From positions 1 through 7,825 of the forward strand of contig JBNLEI010000076.1 of assembly GCA_050304855.1 (NCBI GenBank): a DNA stretch of 7,825 nt, written 5' to 3'. How positions within the stretch are numbered: position 1 is the first letter of the stretch; each line of letters opens with the position of its first letter. The stretch is from Methylomarinum sp050304855. GTDB lineage: Bacteria > Pseudomonadota > Gammaproteobacteria > Methylococcales > Methylomonadaceae. The position numbers and the translations under genes are program-made. The notes beneath the pieces are model-generated. The model was given only the letters and a program-made list of their open reading frames with translations, did no database searches and was not told where the DNA came from. This document shows positions 1-5,630 of this stretch, in pieces.

Positions 1-1218
1 CGCAGTATGCCGGCAGTGGTGAATATATCTACCACCAAAGCTGTCAGAGAAAATCCGATGCTGAATGACCCCTTTTTCAGATATTTTTTCCAGTTGCCTA
101 ATCAACCAAGACGTCAGCAGAAAAACAGCTTGGGTTCCGGAGTGATTATCGATAATGAAAAAGGTTATGTCGTCACCAATAACCATGTGATCGATAAAGC
201 CGATAAAATCATGGTGACGTTAAGTGACGGCAGACACTTCAATGCCAGCTTGCTGGGTACGGATCCGGAAGCGGATGTCGCCGTGATTCAGATTCCAGCT
301 GATCATTTGACCGCATTGCCGATTGCCGATTCAAGAGCACTTAAAGTCGGAGATTTTGCCGTCGCTATCGGCAATCCTTTCGGTTTAGGGCAGACAGTGA
401 CTTCGGGCATTATCAGCGCGCTAGGGCGTAGCGGCCTGGGAATAGAAGGATATGAAGATTTCATTCAGACCGACGCTTCAATTAATCCCGGTAATTCAGG
501 AGGGGCTCTAGTCAATTTGCGCGGCGAATTTATTGGAATGAACACGGCGATTTTGGCCCCTGGCGGCGGTAACGTGGGAATCGGGTTTGCTATTCCTTCC
601 AATATGGTGATGACTTTGGTCGACTCATTGGTTGAACATGGCGAAGTCAGAAGAGGGTTGTTAGGTGTCACCACACAGGATTTGACGCCGGAACTGGTCA
701 AAGCTTTTGATTTAAAAAGCAAGCACGGGGCCGTGATAAGTCGAGTGGAGACGGCTTCGGCAGCGGCCAGGGCCGGGCTGGAGCCGGGCGATATCATCGT
801 CTCTCTGAACGGTCGCAAAGTCAAAAGCAGTTATCAGATTCGCAATATGATCGGTTTGATGGAGATCGGTGACACCGTTAATATTCAAGTCGTGCGCGGT
901 GATGAGATCAAAACAGTCCAGGCGGTGATTGGCAAGCCGCTCAAACAAGAGTTGCTTGGTGGCAAATTGCATAAAACTTTGGAAGGCACCGTCTTGTCGA
1001 ATACGCCTAAGGGACAAATAGAAGGGGTGCTGATTGAGAAAATAGAAGCCGGTTCTTATCCGTGGCGTGTAGGCTTGCGTCCGGGCGATATTATTGTTTC
1101 CGCCAACCGCTACAGGACTAGGCAATTGGACGAGTTGAAAAAAGTGGTCGATCCTCGACGTGCCTTGTTAATCAACATACAGCGCGGTGGCGAAGCTTTC
1201 TTCTTGGTGTTGAAGTAG
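1..1218 (+). CDS. degQ: DegQ/DegP-type periplasmic serine endoprotease (5' partial)
   Basis: This is an HtrA-family protease and chaperone that degrades or refolds damaged proteins in the periplasm. Residue numbers count from the Met at position 7. The catalytic triad is visible: His60 in TNNHVID, Asp90 in EADVAVIQI and Ser164 in GNSGGA. The trypsin-like domain covers about residues 1-210. PDZ1 follows at about 217-308 (starting RGLLGV) and PDZ2 at about 326-402. The reading frame is open to base 1, and family members have a signal peptide plus a linker before the PAVVNIS strand. The true start is therefore upstream and the Met at 7 is internal; by comparison with E. coli DegQ roughly 55 residues are missing. 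The LA loop between PAVV and GSGVI is short, which favours DegQ over DegP. The stop is TAG at 1216-1218, with no clear terminator after it. The family call is very secure; the DegQ versus DegP choice is less so. Confidence 0.95.
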   Translation, partial: RSMPAVVNISTTKAVRENPMLNDPFFRYFFQLPNQPRRQQKNSLGSGVIIDNEKGYVVTNNHVIDKADKIMVTLSDGRHFNASLLGTDPEADVAVIQIPADHLTALPIADSRALKVGDFAVAIGNPFGLGQTVTSGIISALGRSGLGIEGYEDFIQTDASINPGNSGGALVNLRGEFIGMNTAILAPGGGNVGIGFAIPSNMVMTLVDSLVEHGEVRRGLLGVTTQDLTPELVKAFDLKSKHGAVISRVETASAAARAGLEPGDIIVSLNGRKVKSSYQIRNMIGLMEIGDTVNIQVVRGDEIKTVQAVIGKPLKQELLGGKLHKTLEGTVLSNTPKGQIEGVLIEKIEAGSYPWRVGLRPGDIIVSANRYRTRQLDELKKVVDPRRALLINIQRGGEAFFLVLK

Positions 1219-1235
1219 CCAAAAAGAATGCAAAC

Positions 1236-1263
1236 TTGACATTTAACTGAGTCACCGGACAAT
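1236..1263 (+). promoter_or_regulatory. Candidate sigma70-type promoter for moaB
   Basis: A perfect -35 hexamer TTGACA (1236-1241) is followed after 16 bp by GACAAT (1258-1263), which matches the -10 consensus at 4 of 6 positions. A start near 1270 would give a leader of about 30 nt before the GTG at 1300. The position, in the only gap between the protease gene and moaB, supports the call. It rests on eye inspection only, and the -10 is mediocre. Confidence 0.45.
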
Positions 1264-1286
1264 TTCAAACTTTAATTTCAAGTTTT
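1261..1286 (+). repeat. Tandem direct repeat, 2 x 13 bp, upstream of moaB
   Basis: Two directly adjacent 13-mers, AATTTCAAACTTT (1261-1273) and AATTTCAAGTTTT (1274-1286), agree at 11 of 13 positions. They cover the predicted transcription start of moaB. The two differing bases also create a short inverted repeat, AAACTT (1267-1272) with AAGTTT (1280-1285). The repeat could be an operator for a regulator or simply a small AT-rich duplication; the sequence does not say which. Confidence 0.6.
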
Positions 1287-1299
1287 GTGATAAACAATC

Positions 1300-1821
1300 G
1301 TGAATCAAGAGATCAAATTTATTCCGCTAAATATTGCAGTATTAACTATTTCCGATACGCGGACCGAAGCAGACGATGTTTCCGGTAAAACGTTGGTGGA
1401 AAGAGTGACACAGGAAGGGCATTTGCTTTATCAAAAAAGAATTGTTCCCGATGATATTTATCGCATCAGGGCGGTGGTTTCCGGCTGGATTGTCGATGAG
1501 CAAGTGAATGTTGTGTTAACCACAGGCGGTACCGGGGTGACTGGAAGGGATGGGACTCCTGAGGCGGTAACGCCCCTCTTGGATAAGGTTCTGGACGGTT
1601 TCGGGGAAGTGTTCCGAATGATCTCTTATCGCGATATCAAAACTTCTACCGTGCAGTCCCGAGCGATTGCCGGCGTGGCCAATGCGACGTATATTTTTTG
1701 CTTGCCCGGTTCGTCCGGTGCTTGTCGGACTGCTTGGGATGAATTGATTAAAGAACAGCTGGATTTTAGAACCAAACCGTGTAACTTGGTTCAATTAATG
1801 CCTCGGCTGATGGAGAAATAA
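1300..1821 (+). CDS. moaB: Molybdenum cofactor biosynthesis protein MoaB
   Basis: This 173-residue protein belongs to the MoaB/MogA family of the molybdopterin biosynthesis pathway. MogA-type members adenylylate molybdopterin before molybdenum insertion; the exact role of MoaB in bacteria that also have MogA is less settled. Family features are in order: the first strand with NIAVLTISDTR (11-21) and DDVSG (25-29), the binding-loop motif TTGGTG (74-79), GFGEVFRM (100-107), QSRAIAGVAN (119-128) and LPGSSGACRTAW (135-146). The length and the extended N- and C-termini match E. coli MoaB closely. The start is GTG at 1300, giving MNQEIKFIPLNIAVLT, which aligns with the E. coli N-terminus; there is no strong Shine-Dalgarno sequence. 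The stop TAA shares its last A with the next gene's ATG, so translation of the two is probably coupled. No other moa genes are in the window. Confidence 0.95.
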   Translation: MNQEIKFIPLNIAVLTISDTRTEADDVSGKTLVERVTQEGHLLYQKRIVPDDIYRIRAVVSGWIVDEQVNVVLTTGGTGVTGRDGTPEAVTPLLDKVLDGFGEVFRMISYRDIKTSTVQSRAIAGVANATYIFCLPGSSGACRTAWDELIKEQLDFRTKPCNLVQLMPRLMEK

Positions 1822-2213
1822 TGCGTTCGCTATTTTTGTTTTTAGGCGCCTTTTCGGCGCTGGTGGCGGTGGCCATGGGTGCCTTCGGCGCCCATGGATT
1901 AAAAAATGTTTTGAACGTCGAGATGATGGCTGTTTATAAAACCGCCGTCACTTATCAAATGTGGCACGCATTAGGGTTGGGATTGATTGCCGTTATTAGA
2001 TGGCAGTTCGAAAACTCAAAATTGTTATATTGGGCCGGTTGGCTAATGTTTATCGGTATTTTGCTGTTTTCCGGTAGCCTCTATTTGTTGACATTATTAA
2101 ATATCAAGTGGTTGGGAATGATCACGCCGATTGGTGGCGTGGCCTTTCTTGTTTCCTGGTTACTTGTTATCGTTTTTGCAGCAGGCAATCGTCCAAACCC
2201 GGCATCGGCGTGA
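1821..2213 (+). CDS. DUF423 family inner-membrane protein (YgdD-like)
   Basis: This is a 130-residue hydrophobic protein of the DUF423 family (E. coli YgdD), whose function is unknown. It shows the family signatures GAFGAHGLK (20-28), YQMWHALGLGL (45-55), FSGSLYLL (83-90) and ITPIGGVAFLVSW (101-113). Four membrane-spanning segments can be read at about residues 4-22, 46-60, 70-92 and 99-121. The N-terminal hydrophobic stretch looks like a first membrane helix rather than a cleaved signal peptide. The ATG overlaps the moaB stop by one base (TAATG), and GGAGA at 1812-1816, inside the end of moaB, serves as ribosome binding site. This points to co-translation with moaB, but gives no evidence of a shared function. 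The family call is secure. Confidence 0.93.
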   Translation: MRSLFLFLGAFSALVAVAMGAFGAHGLKNVLNVEMMAVYKTAVTYQMWHALGLGLIAVIRWQFENSKLLYWAGWLMFIGILLFSGSLYLLTLLNIKWLGMITPIGGVAFLVSWLLVIVFAAGNRPNPASA

Positions 2214-2263
2214 TTTATTGCCAAGCTGAATTTATCCAAACTTAACTTTTTCTGATGTGACTC

Positions 2264-4909
2264 ATGCGTGACGCGACTCCCAAAACTATTTATTTGAAAG
2301 ACTATACCGTTCCGGAATTTCTGATTCATCATGTAGACCTGAAATTCACTCTGGACCAGGGGAACACCCACGTAATCTCCCGGCTGACCATGCAACGCAA
2401 CCCTGAGTGCCGGAGCGAATCCAAAGAGCTGGTGTTGATGGGGGAAGAGTTGAACTTGGTTAGCGTCGCATTGGGTGATGTTTATTTAAGCGAGTCAGAC
2501 TATTTGCAAACGGCTGAAACGTTGATTATTCCCAAGGTGCCGCAGCAGGAAATTTTTGTACTGGTCATTGAAAATACCATCAATCCAGAGGCGAATACGG
2601 CTTTCGAAGGCTTGTACCAGTCAGGTCCGATGCTTTGTACGCAATGTGAAGCGGAGGGATTTAGGAAAATTACCTATTTTCTCGATCGTCCCGATGTGAT
2701 GAGTACGTTCAAAACTACATTGGTGGCCGATAAAGATAAATATCCTGTTCTGCTTTCTAACGGCAATAAAGTGGCTCAAGGGGAGATAGGCGATAACTTG
2801 CATTGGGTGAGCTGGGAAGATCCGTTTGCCAAACCTTGTTATCTGTTTGCGTTGGTCGCCGGACAGCTCGAGTGTATTGAGGACCGTTTCGAGACGATGG
2901 GCGGCCGCGAGATTAGGTTACAGATTTTTGTCGAGAGTCACGATCTGGACAAGTGTGAGCACGCCATGCAATCGTTGAAAAACGCGATGAGTTGGGACGA
3001 AGAAGTGTACGGCCGGGAATATGACCTGGATTTGTATATGATTGTCGCAGTCGGCCATTTCAACATGGGAGCGATGGAAAACAAAGGCTTGAATATTTTT
3101 AACACGAAATTCGTGTTGGCTCGGCCTGATACCGCAACCGACAGCGATTACGAGCATATCGAAGGGGTGATCGGTCACGAGTACTTCCATAACTGGACCG
3201 GTAACCGTATTACTTGCCGCGACTGGTTTCAGCTCAGTTTGAAAGAGGGCTTCACCGTCTTCCGTGACCAGGAATTTAGCGGGGATCGCGCATCCAAAGC
3301 GGTTAAGCGCATTGAGGATGTTAATCTACTCAGAACGCGTCAGTTTGCTGAAGATGCCGGTCCGTTGGCGCATCCGATCAGGCCCGAATCCTATATTGAA
3401 ATCAATAACTTTTATACGCTGACGGTTTATGAAAAGGGCGCGGAAGTCGTCCGAATGTTGCACACGCTGTTAGGCGCGGATGGGTTCCGCAAAGGCAGCG
3501 ATTTGTATTTTCAGCGTCATGACGGCCAGGCCGTGACCTGTGACGACTTTGTTAGCGCAATGGAAGACGCCAACGGCAAAGATTTGGCGCAATTCAGACG
3601 TTGGTACTCGCAGGCCGGAACGCCTGAGCTCGCGGTAGAGCAGCGGTTTGATGCGGAGCTGGGGCAATTGCATTTGACGATTAAGCAGCATAGCCCCGAT
3701 ACACCGGGTCAATCCGATAAGCCGCCATTGTATATTCCGGTTAAAGTGGGCTTGTTAACTCCTCAGGGTCGGATTGCTCCAGTCCAAATGGAGGGGCAAC
3801 TTCCGGTTGAAGAAATTATCCTTGAGTTGACCGGGCGAGAGCAGACGTTTTTGTTTAGCGGCCTGTCGGAGCAGCCGATCGTCTCGATATTGCGAGGGTT
3901 TTCAGCACCGGTCAACGTTAGGGTGTCCCGCAGTTTGGAGGAATCGGCCTTTTTGTTGAGCCACGATCCTGATACATTTAACCGTTGGGAAGCGGCTCAA
4001 CAATTGGCGAGTCAAATTATTGCCGGATTGATTGACGATCTGCAACAGAACCGCGATTTGACGATTAATCCAGTGATTGTGGAAGCGTATCGAAATGTCT
4101 TGGAGCAGTCTTGGGATGATTTATCTTATTTTTCCTTGCTGTTAAAACTACCCGATGAAAGTTATTTGGCCAGTCAGATGGATGTGATTGATGTCGATGC
4201 GATCCATCGAGCCCGGGAGTTTGTGAGAAAAGGCTTGGCCGAGCAGCTTCAGCCGTATTTTGAACGCCTCTATCGGGAAAATCATCGCGAAGAATCCGGA
4301 CAATTCCATGCCGGCGCCATCGGCAGAAGAAGGCTTAAAAATAGCTGTTTGCATTATCTAATGGCACTGGAAAACCAGGAAAGTTATCAACTGGCGCAAC
4401 GGCAGTTTGAAACGGCGGGTAACATGACCGATCAGATGGCGGCGCTGTCGGCCATTGTGAATAGTCGACATCCTTCGAAGCAAAGCTGTTTGGAAGATTT
4501 TTATCGGCAATGGGAGACCGAGGCTTTGGTTATCGACAAATGGTTTGTGCTGCAAGCCACCAGCACTATGCCGGATACCTTTGCGAATGTTCAAAAACTA
4601 TTGGGGCATTCGGCATTCGATTTGAAGAACCCGAATCGGGTAAGATCTTTGATCGGCGCTTTCAGTCAGTCGAATCCGCTGCATTTTCACGCTGCAGACG
4701 GCTCCGGCTATGGTTTCCTCGCCGATCAGGTGATTGCTTTGAACGGCCTGAATCCTCAAGTGGCGTCACGTATGGTGTCAGCGTTAACACAATGGCGGCG
4801 TTATGACGAATATCGTCAGCAATTGATGAAAGCCGCCTTGCAAAGGATCGTTAAGGCCGACAATATTTCCAAAGATGTGTTTGAAACCGCCAGCAAAAGC
4901 CTTGCTTGA
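2264..4909 (+). CDS. pepN: Aminopeptidase N (M1 family zinc metallopeptidase)
   Basis: This 881-residue protein is a cytoplasmic M1 aminopeptidase that removes N-terminal residues from peptides in the last steps of protein turnover. The exopeptidase motif GAMEN is at 269-273. The zinc site is HEYFH (His305, Glu306 as catalytic base, His309) with the third ligand Glu328 in LSLKEG. Tyr389 (TVYEKG) is the transition-state tyrosine, and the substrate-binding region CTQCEAEGFRKITYF is at 125-139. All of these sit 8 residues later than in E. coli PepN. The order is an N-terminal beta domain, a thermolysin-like catalytic domain, a small beta domain (about 455-560) and a helical C-terminal domain ending at SKSLA. 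Full length is close to the 870 residues of E. coli PepN, with no break in frame. The ATG at 2264 gives an N-terminus fitting the family; the ribosome binding site is weak. The 50-nt gap from the DUF423 gene has only a lone -35-like TTGCCA at 2218-2223. Confidence 0.98.
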   Translation: MRDATPKTIYLKDYTVPEFLIHHVDLKFTLDQGNTHVISRLTMQRNPECRSESKELVLMGEELNLVSVALGDVYLSESDYLQTAETLIIPKVPQQEIFVLVIENTINPEANTAFEGLYQSGPMLCTQCEAEGFRKITYFLDRPDVMSTFKTTLVADKDKYPVLLSNGNKVAQGEIGDNLHWVSWEDPFAKPCYLFALVAGQLECIEDRFETMGGREIRLQIFVESHDLDKCEHAMQSLKNAMSWDEEVYGREYDLDLYMIVAVGHFNMGAMENKGLNIFNTKFVLARPDTATDSDYEHIEGVIGHEYFHNWTGNRITCRDWFQLSLKEGFTVFRDQEFSGDRASKAVKRIEDVNLLRTRQFAEDAGPLAHPIRPESYIEINNFYTLTVYEKGAEVVRMLHTLLGADGFRKGSDLYFQRHDGQAVTCDDFVSAMEDANGKDLAQFRRWYSQAGTPELAVEQRFDAELGQLHLTIKQHSPDTPGQSDKPPLYIPVKVGLLTPQGRIAPVQMEGQLPVEEIILELTGREQTFLFSGLSEQPIVSILRGFSAPVNVRVSRSLEESAFLLSHDPDTFNRWEAAQQLASQIIAGLIDDLQQNRDLTINPVIVEAYRNVLEQSWDDLSYFSLLLKLPDESYLASQMDVIDVDAIHRAREFVRKGLAEQLQPYFERLYRENHREESGQFHAGAIGRRRLKNSCLHYLMALENQESYQLAQRQFETAGNMTDQMAALSAIVNSRHPSKQSCLEDFYRQWETEALVIDKWFVLQATSTMPDTFANVQKLLGHSAFDLKNPNRVRSLIGAFSQSNPLHFHAADGSGYGFLADQVIALNGLNPQVASRMVSALTQWRRYDEYRQQLMKAALQRIVKADNISKDVFETASKSLA

Positions 4910-4938
4910 TCATTCCTGATCTCTGCTGAGAAACGACG

Positions 4939-5448
4939 ATGGATTTGCGTCAATTAATCTGGAATTCCTGCTGGCTGACCGATAAGCAGCGCATTAAATG
5001 GTATCCTGCTTTTTGGTTGATGCGTCTTCAAGTGTTGGAGCTTTCTCCCTGTTGGCGCAAAGTCACTATTGTGCTTCCCCGCAGTTGGATTGCGATCAAC
5101 TTCGGCGGCGGTATGTTCGGCGGTTTTCAAGCTTGTCTTGCGGACCCTGTTGCCGCGATGTCCTGTGCCAAAGTGTTTCCCGGTTATTCGGTATGGACGC
5201 GTTCGTTGCATTTGGATTTCAGGTTCGAAGGCGTTACCGATTTGCAGCTGCGTTTTGCGATGAGTATGGAGCAGGAGCGGCAAATCAGACAGGAGTTGCA
5301 AGATAAGGGACGCAGCACGCCAGAATTTGAGTACGGTTATTATCTGGCCGACGGCAGTTTATGTACTCTGGTGAAAGCGCGCGTGGCTATTCGACCCAAA
5401 GGCTACAAAAAAACGGACGCTTCTACCTTGTCATCGCAGTCAACATAA
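4939..5448 (+). CDS. DUF4442 domain protein, putative hotdog-fold thioesterase-like
   Basis: This 169-residue soluble protein resembles the DUF4442 family, which is predicted to have the hotdog fold of acyl-CoA thioesterases. Recognisable parts are the WYPAFWLMRLQVLEL segment (21-35), where family members carry a conserved Trp-x-Pro region. Also visible are the NFGGGMFGGF motif (54-63) at the start of the central helix, the strand WTRSLHLDFRFEG (86-98), and a late strand GYYLADGSLCTLVKARVAIRP (133-153). The last 15 or so residues are polar and probably disordered. The substrate is unknown and I see no residue that proves catalysis. The ATG at 4939 lies 29 nt after pepN, with only a weak GAG at 4928-4930 as ribosome binding site, so it is likely transcribed with pepN. 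No membrane segment or signal peptide is visible. The protein is clearly real because motifs and frame hold throughout; the exact family assignment comes from recalled motif patterns. Confidence 0.82.
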   Translation: MDLRQLIWNSCWLTDKQRIKWYPAFWLMRLQVLELSPCWRKVTIVLPRSWIAINFGGGMFGGFQACLADPVAAMSCAKVFPGYSVWTRSLHLDFRFEGVTDLQLRFAMSMEQERQIRQELQDKGRSTPEFEYGYYLADGSLCTLVKARVAIRPKGYKKTDASTLSSQST

Positions 5449-5494
5449 CCGGATTTTGAGTGTTAAAATGGCGCCGTTCTAGGGCGTCTGGTTG

Positions 5495-5574
5495 CCTGAT
5501 CAATTTCCCGCGCCGACCGGCAATAATGATTGGAGGGCTGTTTGCGGTAGCGGCGCGTAACGATGTTGATCAGG
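5495..5574 (+). repeat. Long imperfect hairpin in the DUF4442-UPF0182 intergenic region
   Basis: Nested complementary arms form an extended stem. CCTGATCAA (5495-5503) pairs with TTGATCAGG (5566-5574), 9 bp. After an internal loop of 5 and 8 nt, CGCGCCG (5509-5515) pairs with CGGCGCG (5551-5557), 7 bp. Then ACCG (5516-5519) pairs with CGGT (5545-5548), and CAA (5521-5523) with TTG (5542-5544). The terminal loop (5524-5541) contains GGAGGG. That is 23 base pairs in 80 nt, which looks unlikely to be chance. There is no T-run after it, so it is not a standard intrinsic terminator. It may be a palindromic repeat of the REP or miniature-transposon kind, or a structured RNA in the leader of the next gene. 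Confidence 0.55.
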
Positions 5575-5603
5575 TTCTGATACAATCGTTTAAAATGTGG
5601 TAA
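5526..5603 (+). other. Possible 25-codon ORF with a GlmS-like N-terminus (doubtful)
   Basis: A short frame starts at ATG 5526 and ends at TAA 5601-5603, reading MIGGLFAVAARNDVDQVLIQ and then SFKMW. It loosely resembles the start of class II glutamine amidotransferases such as GlmS (MCGIVGAIAQRDVAEILLEG): Met, Gly3, the Ala-Val-Ala stretch, Arg, Asp-Val, a hydrophobic pair and a Lys fall in line if one residue is inserted. The catalytic Cys2 is replaced by Ile and the frame stops where the conserved LEYRGYDS would begin, so no functional enzyme is possible. There is no Shine-Dalgarno sequence, and half of the ORF is one arm of the hairpin at 5495-5574. It may be a decayed gene fragment, but a chance match is more likely. 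Confidence 0.15.
5566..5596 (+). promoter_or_regulatory. Candidate promoter region for the UPF0182 gene
   Basis: Two weak options overlap. One is an extended -10, TGATACAAT (TG at 5578-5579, TACAAT at 5581-5586), with no good -35. The other is TTGATC (5566-5571) with TAAAAT (5591-5596) at a long 19-bp spacing. Either would start transcription some 25-40 nt before the ATG at 5631. The 182-nt gap and good ribosome binding site make a separate promoter reasonable, but neither option is strong. Confidence 0.3.
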
Positions 5604-5620
5604 TAAACAGCCTATAGTAA

Positions 5621-5626
5621 AGAGGA
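5621..5626 (+). promoter_or_regulatory. Ribosome binding site of the UPF0182 gene
   Basis: AGAGGA lies 4 nt before the ATG at 5631 and is the clearest Shine-Dalgarno sequence at any start in the window. It fixes the start of the downstream gene, which has no stop inside the window and could otherwise be placed ambiguously. Confidence 0.75.
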
Positions 5627-5630
5627 ATTT

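Noticed and set aside
465..1125. Two overlapping minus-strand open frames (465-824 and 712-1125) opposite the protease gene
   Set aside because: They lie wholly inside a gene with an intact catalytic triad and two PDZ domains, and their translations show no recognisable motif. They are antisense shadows.
1267..1286. Hairpin AAACTT / AAGTTTT as terminator of the protease gene
   Set aside because: The stem is only 6 bp and AT-rich, and the T-run is four bases. It is better explained by the 13-bp tandem repeat.
2218..2247. Separate promoter for pepN with TTGCCA as -35
   Set aside because: The only -10 at suitable distance, TTAACT, matches the consensus at just 3 of 6 positions. Readthrough from moaB and the DUF423 gene is simpler.
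4510..4806. A 98-codon plus-strand frame inside pepN
   Set aside because: It is out of frame with a full-length, well conserved pepN, and its translation has no family features.
4998..5306. Plus-strand frames of 102 and 64 codons (and a minus-strand one) inside the DUF4442 gene
   Set aside because: The DUF4442 frame carries the conserved motifs and closer spacing to pepN; the alternatives start internally and look like random frames.
5470..5488. Short hairpin GGCGCC / GGCGTC after the DUF4442 gene as a rho-independent terminator
   Set aside because: The 6-bp stem includes a G-T pair and is followed by TGGTTGCC rather than a T-run.
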